From positions 1 to 32,817 of IMG/VR virus record IMGVR_UViG_3300009528_000028: a stretch of DNA of 32,817 bases; one strand, written 5' to 3'. The number at the start of each line of letters is the position of its first letter. Position 1 is the first letter of the stretch. The DNA comes from a virus. Under the pieces are notes generated by a model. That model saw only the letters and a program-made list of their open reading frames with translations, was not told the origin of the DNA and did no database searches. This document shows, piece by piece, positions 1 through 8,557 of this stretch. Position numbers and translations under genes: made by a program.

Positions 1-2202
1 ACGTTTGAGTCAATCAGAAGCAAAGTATCACAAGCAGATTTTGACAATCTGTTTAATATGGTAAGGGATAGTAAATTCCTTACTGAGTTTGAGAAGATGC
101 CAGCCAGAGAGGGTTTGGTTAAAATGTTCGGTGAGCATGGTGGCAGGGTGCCAACAAAAGGGGAATTGACTTTATTGGAGCAAATTTTTCCTGCGGAATT
201 CATAAAAACCGTCATGGAGAAAAGACCCTTCTGGGAAAAAATTAAAGAGGCAGGTTGGCAATTAGCTAATATTCCTCGTGCTGTAATGGCTTCTTTTGAT
301 CTATCTTTTGGTCTAAGACAGGGAGCGTTTATGGCTCCACGTTACAGAAAGCAATTTTGGGATTCTTGGAAGGGACAATTCAAAATATTTGGATCAGAAA
401 AAGCGTATCAGGCATCCCGGCAAGCCTTGACCAAGCATCCAGATTTCATGTTTGCAAAACAAAGCAAGGTTTCTTTTACTGAATTGGGGAAAATAATGGC
501 TCAACGAGAAGAGGCGTTTGCGTCTCAATGGGCTGAAAAGATACCCGGTGTCGGTATAGGAATAAGGGCTTCAAGCAGAGCTTATACATCATACGCCAAT
601 AAATATAGATTGGACATATTCAGTAGAATGGTTAAGGATGCAGAGGGCATGGGTTTCAAGCCCAGAAAGAATCCGCTTTTAGCGAGAAAGATCGCTGACT
701 TTATTAATAATGGAACGGGTAGGGGTCATTTGGGTAGCTTTGAAAGTTCGGCTGTAGCTCTTAATGCCCTTTTCTTTTCTCCACGATTAAACATGGCACG
801 CATGAAACTGCTGAATCCTATCTATTATATTAAACAGCCGAAATTTGTCCGCACACAAGCCATAAAAACTGCCCTGACTGCCAGTGGAACAGCCGTAACG
901 ATTTTAACTTTAGCTGAGTTGACACCGGGTGTAGAGGCAGGCTGGAATCCCCTAAGTGCTGATTTTGGAAAGATTAAAATTAGGAATACCAGAATTGATA
1001 TATTGGCTGGTTTTGGACAATTTATGAGGGCGGGAGCACAACTATTAATAGGAAGAACCATCAGCACAACTACTGGAAAAGAAACTATCTTGGGGGAGGG
1101 ATATAAGCCACGCACCCGATTAGATATTCTCTTGCAGCAGGTAGAATACAAGGAATCTCCCCTTGCTTCTTTTGCAACTACCCTATTGAAAGGTAAGGAT
1201 TTTGCTGGTGAGGATGTGAGTATTCCCAAGGAAGTGGGGAGAAGGTTTATCCCTATGGTTGTGGCAGATATAGTCGAGTTAGCTAAGGAGGATCCTCGAT
1301 TGCTCCCTCTCGGTATACCTGCGGTTTTCGGAGTAGGGCTACAAACCTACGCTCATCCCTACGACAAATTTGTTAAGATCGAAAAAGAGTATGGGCGTGG
1401 GGGAGCAGAGTGGCAAAAGGCGAAGAAAGAATTTGAGGACTCAGGCTATAAGTTTAACCTTATGAAATACTTGGAATATAAGAAGACCGAGAAAGGGGAG
1501 CCTATTTCCACTATCCCCAAAACCGAAGAAGTCACCTACGCTGGTATGTTCCCTGGAGCATCCATTATTGATAAGCCTCTGATGCGGATGGCGGGGAAGG
1601 TAAGTGCTAAGGTCAAAAAATGGTTGGAGGGAGAGCCGAAAGATTGGCAGGCAAAGTATTATAAAGCTATTTTGACGCAAGACGTGGCTGTTAAAACACA
1701 TGAACGAGGAATGGGATACCGATCAGATTGGCAAAAACAAATAATTAAAAAACACAAACGGGTTTTAGATACTTTGAAAACGGGTAATAACTTAGACGAA
1801 GCAACGGATATTGTGAAAACTGCCATAAAAAGTCACGAACTCAAAGAAATGCCAGAACTTAGTAAAGTAACTATTAAAAATTACGAAAACGTATTAAGTG
1901 TTTTGGTGGCTATGAAAGAACAGGAAATAGCACCAATGGATACGGTATCAATGGGTTCAAAACAAAGGACTCTATGGAGGGGGCAACGTAAGACTGAGAC
2001 TATAATAAGCATGATAAAAGACATAGCACTTAATAAAGAGGGCTTTCAAATTATTAAAAGATATACCCCTAATGCACCACCTGAAGGTGGGGTGCACATG
2101 GCAAGACAGGTATTGAAAAGGTATCAGAGCGATCCCGACTTTGATTACGAGAGAGCCAAAAAGGAATTGGAGGAATTCATTAAAACGCTTGAAGGGAGAT
2201 AG
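1..2202 (+). CDS. Large polyvalent virion protein, 3' part (LPD38-like)
   Basis: The frame is open from base 1, so this is the C-terminal 733 residues of a longer protein whose start lies outside the window; the first in-frame ATG (58) need not be a start. Around nt 772-820 it has an SPRLNMARMKLLNP-type motif, and around nt 958-1017 an SADFGKIKIRNTRID-type motif followed by a Gly/Phe-rich segment. From memory this pair marks the large polyvalent-protein associated domain (LPD38 type) of giant multidomain phage proteins, which are usually injected internal virion proteins. Residues near nt 860-940 form a hydrophobic segment. The last 250 residues are Lys/Glu-rich and helical. It directly precedes a membrane-protein and holin-like cluster, as expected at the end of a structural module. 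The enzymatic domains such proteins often carry would be upstream and unseen. Confidence 0.6.
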   Translation, partial: TFESIRSKVSQADFDNLFNMVRDSKFLTEFEKMPAREGLVKMFGEHGGRVPTKGELTLLEQIFPAEFIKTVMEKRPFWEKIKEAGWQLANIPRAVMASFDLSFGLRQGAFMAPRYRKQFWDSWKGQFKIFGSEKAYQASRQALTKHPDFMFAKQSKVSFTELGKIMAQREEAFASQWAEKIPGVGIGIRASSRAYTSYANKYRLDIFSRMVKDAEGMGFKPRKNPLLARKIADFINNGTGRGHLGSFESSAVALNALFFSPRLNMARMKLLNPIYYIKQPKFVRTQAIKTALTASGTAVTILTLAELTPGVEAGWNPLSADFGKIKIRNTRIDILAGFGQFMRAGAQLLIGRTISTTTGKETILGEGYKPRTRLDILLQQVEYKESPLASFATTLLKGKDFAGEDVSIPKEVGRRFIPMVVADIVELAKEDPRLLPLGIPAVFGVGLQTYAHPYDKFVKIEKEYGRGGAEWQKAKKEFEDSGYKFNLMKYLEYKKTEKGEPISTIPKTEEVTYAGMFPGASIIDKPLMRMAGKVSAKVKKWLEGEPKDWQAKYYKAILTQDVAVKTHERGMGYRSDWQKQIIKKHKRVLDTLKTGNNLDEATDIVKTAIKSHELKEMPELSKVTIKNYENVLSVLVAMKEQEIAPMDTVSMGSKQRTLWRGQRKTETIISMIKDIALNKEGFQIIKRYTPNAPPEGGVHMARQVLKRYQSDPDFDYERAKKELEEFIKTLEGR

Positions 2203-2205
2203 CCC

Positions 2206-2472
2206 ATGACCGAACCGATCACTTTCACATTAAGAGAGCTTTTGGCTTTTGGGACATTCTTGCTTTTCCTGATAGGTGCTGTAGCTAAGATAGGCTGGTC
2301 GGTCTGGCGGATAAAGAGGAATGACTTTGGGGGATTTATTAAAAGGAATGAATTTGAGGGACTTGAGAAAACGGTCAACAGAATAGATAAGACTGTGGCG
2401 GTTTTAGACGAGCGTAGTGAAAAACAAGAAAAAGAGATTCAAACTCTTTTTAAATGGAAGGACTCCAAATGA
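2206..2472 (+). CDS. Small membrane protein with coiled coil
   Basis: An 88-residue protein with one hydrophobic helix (about residues 10-32), a basic stretch (WRIKR), then a heptad-like coiled coil (about 45-80, ending EKEIQTLFKWK). This layout resembles the XhlA-type or accessory-holin proteins of phage lysis cassettes, but no diagnostic motif is seen, so the role is inference. It starts 3 nt after the upstream gene, and its stop overlaps the next start as ATGA, so translation is probably coupled. Confidence 0.65.
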   Translation: MTEPITFTLRELLAFGTFLLFLIGAVAKIGWSVWRIKRNDFGGFIKRNEFEGLEKTVNRIDKTVAVLDERSEKQEKEIQTLFKWKDSK

Positions 2473-2621
2473 CTTTAACTTGGCTGGATCATCTCATAAA
2501 TAAGGGTCTTGATTTATTGATGTTTTTACTAATCCCCCTTGCGGTCTGGCTTTTCAGGTATCGAATAAAGACATGGTTCAAGGGGAATAATTCAGTAAAG
2601 GAGGTGAAAAAGGATGGCTAA
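2469..2621 (+). CDS. 50-residue single-helix membrane protein
   Basis: This short gene begins in an ATGA overlap with the preceding stop and ends 8 nt inside the next gene. Residues 14-30 are strongly hydrophobic (LDLLMFLLIPLAVWLF) and are followed by a basic RYRIK cluster, giving a predicted N-out or N-in single-span protein. The ribosome-binding site of the next gene (AAAGGAGGTG) lies within its 3' end. Family unknown; it could be part of a holin or antiholin pair with its neighbours. Confidence 0.6.
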   Translation: MTLTWLDHLINKGLDLLMFLLIPLAVWLFRYRIKTWFKGNNSVKEVKKDG

Positions 2622-2856
2622 AGGTGGATTTGTAGTGAATTGGGATGGGAAACAGGAGGGGTGTTCTGAATTCTCTATGGACTTTGACAAACACTGGATA
2701 ACGATTCATGGAAAAGAGGGGGGGCAGTCCGGGAAAGTTAAAGATTGGTCAACGCTTTCTGTCCATGCTGTAACAAAGAAAGAAGCAGAAGAGATTGTTT
2801 ATGATAAATCCTTAGGGGAAATTAAAGAGGAGGTGATAAAGGATGTCAGTAACTAA
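2614..2856 (+). CDS. Hypothetical 80-residue protein
   Basis: It is preceded by AAAGGAGGTG 7 nt upstream of the ATG, an excellent ribosome-binding site. The N-terminal 45 residues look beta-rich (GGFVVNWDGKQEG, HWITIHGKEGG) and the C-terminus is acidic and helical. No signal peptide or known motif is recognised. It overlaps the following gene by 14 nt, so the two are probably co-translated. Confidence 0.6.
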   Translation: MAKGGFVVNWDGKQEGCSEFSMDFDKHWITIHGKEGGQSGKVKDWSTLSVHAVTKKEAEEIVYDKSLGEIKEEVIKDVSN

Positions 2857-3070
2857 CCCCTTGAGAGATTTAGTTAGATTTGGGGAGGAATCAATGCCAG
2901 TTATAGAAGAGGTATTGAGAGACAAATATCAAAAAGGATATGACACAAGAATGCGAGGTGAACCAAGAGTAGTTGCTCATTCAAGGAGACAAGGAGCGTG
3001 GAAGAGAGGGTGGGATGATGCTGATGAAGTTTTGAAAAAAAAGAATAAGGAGGTGAAAAACGATGCTTAA
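2843..3070 (+). CDS. Rmf-like small protein
   Basis: A 75-residue protein whose middle (about residues 32-62) follows the spacing of ribosome modulation factor: KGY, x4, RGEP, an R-rich stretch, then W-x-x-GW-x-x-A/D. E. coli Rmf has the same order of GY, G, R, W, GW and A. Rmf binds 70S ribosomes and promotes 100S dimers in stationary phase; related short proteins occur on plasmids and phages. The N-terminal 30 residues are extra. It is preceded by AGGAGGTG and overlaps the next start by 8 nt. The assignment rests on pattern memory only. Confidence 0.5.
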   Translation: MSVTNPLRDLVRFGEESMPVIEEVLRDKYQKGYDTRMRGEPRVVAHSRRQGAWKRGWDDADEVLKKKNKEVKNDA

Positions 3071-3566
3071 AAAGTTAGCTATTTTAGGAGTGCTTTTGCT
3101 TGTAGTGAGCTTTGCGAATCTGCTTTTTGCCGTTTCGGTGGCACAGGCAGAGACGATTGTTTATGGTGGCGGTCAGTTTCTGCTCAAGGGTGCGAATACC
3201 GATGAGTTCGGCGGTGGAAGCGTGATCGGCTTTGGTCAGCAGGTCAGCGAGAAGTTGATCATCTGGGGGCAGTATACGGGATTCAAGACAGGTGAGGGTG
3301 TGGGTGTTGATAATGGGCTGATCGGTTTTTCCGTGCTCACCGACCGCCTTATCCCCTCACTACAGTCTGGTCTTTTTCTCACGGTCGAAGGTGGACTTGG
3401 CAAGGTCGAAGATGCGAAGGTGCAGTTTGCCAGCTTGACTAATGCTGGTTTTTTCTTTGACCTTTCCGAGACTACGAGACTATGGTTGGGTGGCGGATAC
3501 TCGAACACCGGTGAGGTGAGCGTTTACTCGCTCGAACTTGGACTGTCTATGAAATTAGATTTTTGA
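3063..3566 (+). CDS. Secreted outer-membrane beta-barrel-like protein
   Basis: A 167-residue protein with a classical signal peptide: KK, then about 18 hydrophobic residues, then AQA before ET, giving a likely cleavage near residue 30. The mature part alternates polar and hydrophobic residues in Gly-rich strands (VYGGGQFLL, IIWGQYTGF, LFLTVEGGLG, TRLWLGGGYS, YSLELGLSMKLDF). It ends in Phe, the usual C-terminal residue of BAM-assembled barrels. Its size fits an 8-stranded barrel such as the OmpX/Lom group. Phage barrels of this kind can alter the host surface or block superinfection. That role is inference; the barrel reading is fairly firm. Confidence 0.65.
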   Translation: MLKKLAILGVLLLVVSFANLLFAVSVAQAETIVYGGGQFLLKGANTDEFGGGSVIGFGQQVSEKLIIWGQYTGFKTGEGVGVDNGLIGFSVLTDRLIPSLQSGLFLTVEGGLGKVEDAKVQFASLTNAGFFFDLSETTRLWLGGGYSNTGEVSVYSLELGLSMKLDF

Positions 3567-3579
3567 GGAGGTTAATACT

Positions 3580-3927
3580 ATGATTCAAGCTGGATTTTTT
3601 GGTGGGATTTTTGACTTTGTTGCACATCCGGTTGATTCTTCGATTGCAATGTTGGCCCTGCTCCTTGTCGGATGGGCTTGCAGGAGATGGTTAATGCCTT
3701 TTCTGGATACGGCATTAAAGAATAAGGTGGCAGAGTATGCTTTGCTCATAGCAGACGATGTAACCGATGACATGGTAGCACGATATCCCGACAACAAGTT
3801 TTGGGATATTATAGACAAGTCCGTAGACAAGATCATGGAAATCTGCGGAGTGTCGGAAGAAACGGCAAAGCGGGTTGCGGGAGCCAGCCTTAAAAGAAAA
3901 GGGATTGAGGATAAGAGGAAAAAATAA
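3580..3927 (+). CDS. Holin-like membrane protein
   Basis: A 115-residue protein with an amphipathic N-terminus, one strong transmembrane helix (about residues 20-42), and a soluble helical tail with an ADDVTDDMVARYPDNKFWD region and a Lys/Arg-rich end. This resembles the LL-H type holin family: one span, then a helical tail with A/D-rich repeats and a charged terminus. Position after a small membrane-protein cluster fits a lysis module, but no endolysin is visible in the window. Preceded by GAGGAGGTTAATACT, a good ribosome-binding site. Confidence 0.5.
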   Translation: MIQAGFFGGIFDFVAHPVDSSIAMLALLLVGWACRRWLMPFLDTALKNKVAEYALLIADDVTDDMVARYPDNKFWDIIDKSVDKIMEICGVSEETAKRVAGASLKRKGIEDKRKK

Positions 3928-3991
3928 CAGGTAGGTAGAGGGCATAGTCGTCAGGTGTGGCTGGGGGCTATGCCCTGAGAGAAAGGAAAAG

Positions 3992-4204
3992 ATGAATTTT
4001 TTTAAATCACAAGAGCCAATAAAACCACTTTGGACGTTCTGTACTTATTATGGCACTAATGGTGAAATTATTGATTTTGGTTACGAAGAAGACTCTCAAT
4101 CAACGGGAGACGTTAAATCAATTAGGAGGATGTCCGTTTCAACAGATCAGACACCAATGATGTTTGTGAAGGTTATCCCCGATTGGATTGAGGAGGAATC
4201 TTAA
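3992..4204 (+). CDS. Hypothetical 70-residue protein
   Basis: Preceded by GAGAAAGGAAAAG just upstream of the ATG. The sequence is acidic and beta-like (LWTFCTYYGTNGEIIDFGYEEDSQ, then QTPMMFVKVIPDWIEEES). No family recognised and no signal peptide. The stop shares one base with the next start. The 60-nt gap before it carries a short inverted repeat (GGGCATAG and CTATGCCC, at about 3940-3975), perhaps a weak hairpin. Confidence 0.55.
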   Translation: MNFFKSQEPIKPLWTFCTYYGTNGEIIDFGYEEDSQSTGDVKSIRRMSVSTDQTPMMFVKVIPDWIEEES

Positions 4205-4299
4205 TGAGAAAACACGCCTTGCACCTTATGCTATGGGTTTTACTTGCAGCCGGTATCTTCTTTGTGGCGTGGGCGGTAATAACGATCTTTAATAAGTGA
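4204..4299 (+). CDS. 31-residue single-span membrane peptide
   Basis: The short reading frame overlaps the preceding stop by one base (TAATG). It is almost entirely a transmembrane helix (HLMLWVLLAAGIFFVAWAVITIF) between a basic RKH start and an NK end. Translational coupling and composition support a real micro-gene. Function unknown; it belongs to a recurring class of tiny single-span proteins in this genome. Confidence 0.5.
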   Translation: MRKHALHLMLWVLLAAGIFFVAWAVITIFNK

Positions 4300-4330
4300 A
4301 ACCCAATGGCTTGAGAGGAAGATTTGGAAT

Positions 4331-5746
4331 ATGAATAAGATAGCGTTTGTTAATCCCTTTCTTTCGACTAAAGATCGTTATGGGATTAAGTCTCAAGGTG
4401 GTGGACAGACACCACCTCTTGGTTTGGCTAATCTTGCGGCAATGACAAGGAAACATGGTTTTGAGACGGCTATTATAGATGCTTCGGCTTTAAAGATGGA
4501 TGCCGAAGAAGTGGCGAATAAAGTGAAGTTTGGCAGATTTGACTATGTGGGAATTACTGCGGTGACGATTTCTATTGAACAAGCAGCCGAAGTCGCAAGA
4601 CAGGTGAAAACTATGTGTCCAGAAGTTACTACAATTCTTGGTGGACCGCATATGAGTGCTACACCAGAAGAGACGATGTCAAAGTATCGGGAATTTGACA
4701 TAGGCGTAGTCGGAGAAGGAGATTACACTATAATTGATTTATTGCAGAGACTTGAAACAGGGAAGACCGTTGAGGACATTCCCGGTTTGATTGTCAGAAA
4801 CAACGGTTCTTTAATTGATACTGGTAAACGTCCACGAATAGAAAATCTGGACGATTTACCGCCCCCAGCGTTCGATCTGCTTCCAAGCTTGGCAAAGCAC
4901 TACTGTCCTCCTGTGCATACCGTCAAGAGGCTCCCAGGGGCTTTGCTGGTCGCTTCACGGGGCTGTCCCGGACAGTGCATATTCTGTGACCGCAGTGTAT
5001 TTGGCAACAAATTCCGGGCATACAGTGCGGACTATACTTTTGAACTCATAAAGGATTTGCATGATAATTATGGTATCAGAGAAATCCAATTGAGAGACGA
5101 CAACTTTACTGCTTCGCACTCTCGAATCTTGGGCTTGTGTGATAAGTTAGATGAAGCGGATTTCAAGATTAGCTGGACGTGTGCTGGGAGAGTCGATATG
5201 GTCAATCCCTCTATTTTGAAGGCTATGAAAGAAGCGGGCTGTTGGCAGATATGGTATGGCATTGAAAGTGGATCCCAAGCCGTCCTGGATGCAATCAAGA
5301 AACGCACCACGATCGCTCAAATAAAGAAGGCAATCCGAATGACTAAGGATGCTGGAATTAGTCCGTGTGGTTTCTTCATTATCGGTAATCCCGGTGAGAC
5401 GAAGGAAAGTTTGGAAGCTACTAAGAATTTTGCTTTAAGGTTGCCTTTGGACGAAGTTCACTTTTGCTTTATGACTCCGTTCCCAGGTTCTGAGTTATAT
5501 GAGCGGGTCGAAGAGTTCGGATCCTTCGAGAACGACTGGAGCAACCTTACATGCTGGTCGCCTGTCTTTGTTCCCAAAGGCTTAACCGTAGAGGATTTAG
5601 AATCCTGTTCTAAGAAAGCCTTCCGGCAGTTCTATTTTCGACCACGCATCGTGTTTTCTTATTTGAAGAAGATTCGTAGCTGGCGACATTTGAAGATTTA
5701 TTTTCATGGTTTTGTTGCACTTTTGGAATGGTTAAGGAAAAGATAA
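4331..5746 (+). CDS. B12-binding-type radical SAM enzyme
   Basis: A 471-residue protein with two domains. Residues 1-165 form a Rossmann-like cobalamin-binding type domain (IAFVNPF, PPLGLANLAAM, DYVGITAVT, ILGGPHMSATPEE, VGEGDYTIIDLL), the usual N-terminus of BchE/methyltransferase-type radical SAM proteins. Residues 203-400 carry the SAM domain with SRGCPGQCIFC (Cys212, Cys216, Cys219, the C-x3-C-x2-C cluster ligands), IQLRDDNFT, and WYGIESGSQ, then GFFIIGNPGET. The C-terminal 60 residues are basic and aromatic. Such enzymes methylate or rearrange unactivated carbons; the substrate cannot be read. In the cobalamin domain the classic DxHxxG is absent, as is common in this class. It directly precedes two secreted-protein genes (1-nt gap), so a surface or metabolic modification cargo is possible. 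Confidence 0.9.
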   Translation: MNKIAFVNPFLSTKDRYGIKSQGGGQTPPLGLANLAAMTRKHGFETAIIDASALKMDAEEVANKVKFGRFDYVGITAVTISIEQAAEVARQVKTMCPEVTTILGGPHMSATPEETMSKYREFDIGVVGEGDYTIIDLLQRLETGKTVEDIPGLIVRNNGSLIDTGKRPRIENLDDLPPPAFDLLPSLAKHYCPPVHTVKRLPGALLVASRGCPGQCIFCDRSVFGNKFRAYSADYTFELIKDLHDNYGIREIQLRDDNFTASHSRILGLCDKLDEADFKISWTCAGRVDMVNPSILKAMKEAGCWQIWYGIESGSQAVLDAIKKRTTIAQIKKAIRMTKDAGISPCGFFIIGNPGETKESLEATKNFALRLPLDEVHFCFMTPFPGSELYERVEEFGSFENDWSNLTCWSPVFVPKGLTVEDLESCSKKAFRQFYFRPRIVFSYLKKIRSWRHLKIYFHGFVALLEWLRKR

Positions 5747-5747
5747 A

Positions 5748-6443
5748 ATGAAAAAGTCGAAGATCAATAGATTAGTAGTTATCAGTTTGCAGTTGGCGGT
5801 GCTCCTGCTTGTGGTTTGTGCTTCGCCTTCGCTCAGTATCTTTGATGGACAGGCTTGGGGGGATCAGATGCCGGAAGAGGTAGTGGGTGCGGAGTTAGAT
5901 GATGGACAGGAGGATAACATTGCACTTTGTTACATGATTCCAGGTTATGTAAGCATGAGATATGCCAGTAATGATAGCTTTGCATTTTTCCGCTTTACCA
6001 CCATCCCCATTGCACAAGGGACAACGATTGATGCTTGCACTCTGTTTACCTATGTTATCACCACCAGCTATGATGATCCAGATATTGATATTTTCTGTGA
6101 AGATACGGCGAGTGCAACGATTTTGGTGGATGAAAATAATTGTATAAGCTCAAGAATTCAAACAACGGAATTTGTGGAATGGATTGCAAGTGATCTTGGG
6201 ACTGGGTATAAGCCCAGCCCAGAGCTAAAAACGATTGTTCAGGAAGTCATCAATCGGGATGATTGGAGCGAAGATAATGACTTGGCATTCATCGTTGTGG
6301 TAAATCCAGCCTCTGCATTTGCCGTTGATGCATACGAATCTTCTGGTGACATGGCAAAATTGCACATTTGGTATTCGACCGGGGAACCACCGGAAATAGA
6401 CAAGCCAAGAAAAGACATAATGAAAGGGGGAATTGTTAGATGA
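5748..6443 (+). CDS. Secreted beta-sandwich-like protein
   Basis: A 231-residue protein with a signal peptide (KKSKINR, hydrophobic 11-29, cleavage probably near GQAWG). The mature part is acidic and rich in beta-prone stretches (SFAFFRFTTIPIAQGTTIDACTLF, DLAFIVVVNPA) and ends AKLHIWYS. This pattern resembles DNRLRE/CBM-type jelly-roll domains, in which a C-terminal strand of the A-x-L-x-I-x-Y type closes the sandwich. It starts 1 nt after the radical SAM gene and overlaps the next gene by 4 nt. Whether it is a virion adhesin or a lysogenic-conversion surface protein is not clear. Confidence 0.6.
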   Translation: MKKSKINRLVVISLQLAVLLLVVCASPSLSIFDGQAWGDQMPEEVVGAELDDGQEDNIALCYMIPGYVSMRYASNDSFAFFRFTTIPIAQGTTIDACTLFTYVITTSYDDPDIDIFCEDTASATILVDENNCISSRIQTTEFVEWIASDLGTGYKPSPELKTIVQEVINRDDWSEDNDLAFIVVVNPASAFAVDAYESSGDMAKLHIWYSTGEPPEIDKPRKDIMKGGIVR

Positions 6444-8263
6444 TAAAAAAGAGTCTCAAACTACTTCTATTTGTTTTCATCTGTGCCGTAGCTGTAATTA
6501 TTTTGAGGTTCGACTGTGAGAACCCGAATGCCATAGATGTTATGCCTAAAGTGGTAGGTTCGGCATCGACCGACAGTGTTCGTATCAACTTTGGCACAAT
6601 AGACACCACCTACTATCCCGCGGTATTGGATGCTGATTCTTTGATAATCTTAATCTATCCCCCTGATAATGCTGCACCCGAAAGCACAGCGGATGGCGGA
6701 ACGGGTGTCTTTAATTTGACTACTGGATACTATCAATATCACCGAAGAGGTTCTAATGCTACTCCTGATTTGGGGGTATATACTGTTTGCGTTAAGGCTT
6801 GGAGGGGTTCGGCTGTAAGGGGCATAGGAACCTGCTCTTATCTTGTCACGGGTGCGGGCACTTATCATTATGGGGTGCAGGACTCGATAAGGGATTTGGC
6901 TATTGCAATTAGGGATACGACCGATGCCATTTTAGATACCCTCCAACTTTGGGATGATGATATTGCTTTGCTCGTAGCTATGCGGGATTCAATCGATGCT
7001 ATCTTAGACACCCTCCAGAACCAAGATAATTGGGTGGGGACTTCTGCTAAACAGACGTTAGTAATAGATACTGTAAATGCCATTTTAGATACAATCCAAG
7101 ACCACGCACCACATGGTGACGACTGGGGACAGGGTGGCGGTAACTTGGCGGCTATTACCGATACCGTAAATGCTCTTTTAGATACCCTTCAAGCGGGCTT
7201 TGGCTCAAGGACAGTGCTACTGAACAATGAAGTAGATTCCCTTTTGGCGGTATTATACGACAGAACAAACGATAGCAACTTCGTTCGATTGATAGCCCAC
7301 CTACTTTTACATGATTCAGTCACTATTGATAAAAGCAATGCTTGGGGCTTGAGATCGGGTCTTTCGACCTTAACAACTTCTGATAACATCGGAATCAACT
7401 GGGGGGATGTTGACAATAAAAGCACTTACGTTTATTTAGATGGCACTATTATTGCTACCGCAGAGAAAGCTTATTTAGACCCAGGTGAGTTGCCCAAAAT
7501 AGAGGCTGAATGTGAAGATGCTTTAGCTGATTACGGGGCTTCCACCTTTGATCCTTCCTCCGATAACGTTGCCGTTGTTGACAGCGTAACCGGCGTTGCT
7601 CGTGTTGATTCCGTCCGCTACGTAGACACCGTAGGCACTGTGATTTCCTCCGCCCCTACTGGCTGGGGAGCATATACAGTTACTCTTTACCTTCTAAACG
7701 ATGCGGACTCTACGGCAGTCAAGGGCGTGATAATCAATATTTATGATTCTACCAGTGGAGAATGGCAAGGGGGACACGTTACCCCAGCCAACGGCATACG
7801 CCAGTTCTCTCTGAATGCCAGCACCTATACCATTCATCTACAAGACCCACCCAACGCCATCACCTCGCCTGAATATATGACCATCAGTGCAGACACCACC
7901 GATACATTCTGGGTTGAGACCTTTGATCCAGGTACGCCGCCATCAGGGGATAAATGCAGGGTGTGGTGCATAGTTCCTGATCTTGAAGGAGATTGGGAAG
8001 AGAATTGTGAACTTACTATCTATGGTGCATCGAAATACGAACCAGTGCTATTAGACGCATCACCAGTAAATCTTGCTGGTGTTACCGCTACATCTAACGA
8101 TACGGGTTACGTCTATCTTGACGTTTTTCGTTCCGCATCATTGACCTCTGATGCCGGAGATGTAGAGATGTGGATTGAGATACGAAATCCCCTTGGGGAC
8201 CTAATCACCGATCCAATATTAGAAGAAATCCCCGATGCAGCCAGTTGGGAAATAGAGTGGTAG
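6440..8263 (+). CDS. Large secreted or anchored repeat protein, fibre-like
   Basis: A 607-residue protein with a basic start and a hydrophobic helix at residues 6-22, so it looks exported or membrane-anchored. Residues 40-140 look beta-rich (SVRINFGTIDTTYYP, FNLTTGYYQYH). Residues 148-255 hold four spaced copies of a D-(A/T)-(I/V)-(D/N)-A-(I/L)-L-D-T-(L/I)-Q motif (near 161, 185, 212 and 243), which would form a helical or trimeric coiled-coil stalk. Residues 375-480 look like an Ig/CNA-B-type or carboxypeptidase-like beta domain (VTLYLLNDADSTAVKGVIINIYD, then TYTIHLQDPP), followed by another beta domain to the end. It could be a fibre or a host-surface adhesin. The start overlaps the previous stop as ATGA. 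It is the last gene before a terminator. Confidence 0.6.
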   Translation: MIKKSLKLLLFVFICAVAVIILRFDCENPNAIDVMPKVVGSASTDSVRINFGTIDTTYYPAVLDADSLIILIYPPDNAAPESTADGGTGVFNLTTGYYQYHRRGSNATPDLGVYTVCVKAWRGSAVRGIGTCSYLVTGAGTYHYGVQDSIRDLAIAIRDTTDAILDTLQLWDDDIALLVAMRDSIDAILDTLQNQDNWVGTSAKQTLVIDTVNAILDTIQDHAPHGDDWGQGGGNLAAITDTVNALLDTLQAGFGSRTVLLNNEVDSLLAVLYDRTNDSNFVRLIAHLLLHDSVTIDKSNAWGLRSGLSTLTTSDNIGINWGDVDNKSTYVYLDGTIIATAEKAYLDPGELPKIEAECEDALADYGASTFDPSSDNVAVVDSVTGVARVDSVRYVDTVGTVISSAPTGWGAYTVTLYLLNDADSTAVKGVIINIYDSTSGEWQGGHVTPANGIRQFSLNASTYTIHLQDPPNAITSPEYMTISADTTDTFWVETFDPGTPPSGDKCRVWCIVPDLEGDWEENCELTIYGASKYEPVLLDASPVNLAGVTATSNDTGYVYLDVFRSASLTSDAGDVEMWIEIRNPLGDLITDPILEEIPDAASWEIEW

Positions 8264-8269
8264 GTCCTT

Positions 8270-8374
8270 TTAAGGAAAAAGCCAATCAAGAACATGAAAG
8301 AAAAGCAATAAACCAATAACCATTAGTATAAATACAAAACCACCTGTAAGTAAATCATTACTATAATCCTTCAT
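8270..8374 (-). CDS. 34-residue single-span membrane peptide
   Basis: A short minus-strand frame beginning M-K-D-Y-S and carrying one hydrophobic helix (GGFVFILMVIGLLLFFHVL) and a short LDWLFP tail. GGAGG lies 10 nt upstream of the chosen ATG; a second ATG 5 nt further up runs straight into a stop. It lies just downstream (leftward) of the 8393-8429 hairpin, so its transcription would need read-through of that hairpin. Confidence 0.5.
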   Translation of the reverse strand: MKDYSNDLLTGGFVFILMVIGLLLFFHVLDWLFP

Positions 8375-8392
8375 TTCATTTTTTCCTCCAAC

Positions 8393-8429
8393 AAAACCCC
8401 CGCTTCTTAGGTCGGGGGCTTTGGTTTTT
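8393..8429. terminator. Bidirectional intrinsic terminator
   Basis: The stem CCCCCG/CGGGGG (8397-8402 with 8413-8418) has a 10-nt loop. It is flanked by AAAAC on the left and a T-rich run (CTTTGGTTTTT) on the right, and reads as a terminator on both strands. It separates the rightward 1-8263 block from the leftward 8558-22442 block, which converge here. From 8430 to 8557 I see no gene or clear element. Confidence 0.75.
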
Positions 8430-8557
8430 CAGGAGTGTGAATAAATTAAAAGTCGTTTATCTGTTAATAAGACAAAGCACCTACATCCATACAGCCATAG
8501 AGATCGACCTGACCTTTCTATTTATTGGGTTTTAGTTTTCAAGCTATCCCCAGACCA

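Noticed and set aside
8430-8557. Possible gene or att site between the converging blocks
   Set aside because: No reading frame of more than a few codons with a start signal, and no duplicated core or integrase gene in the window.
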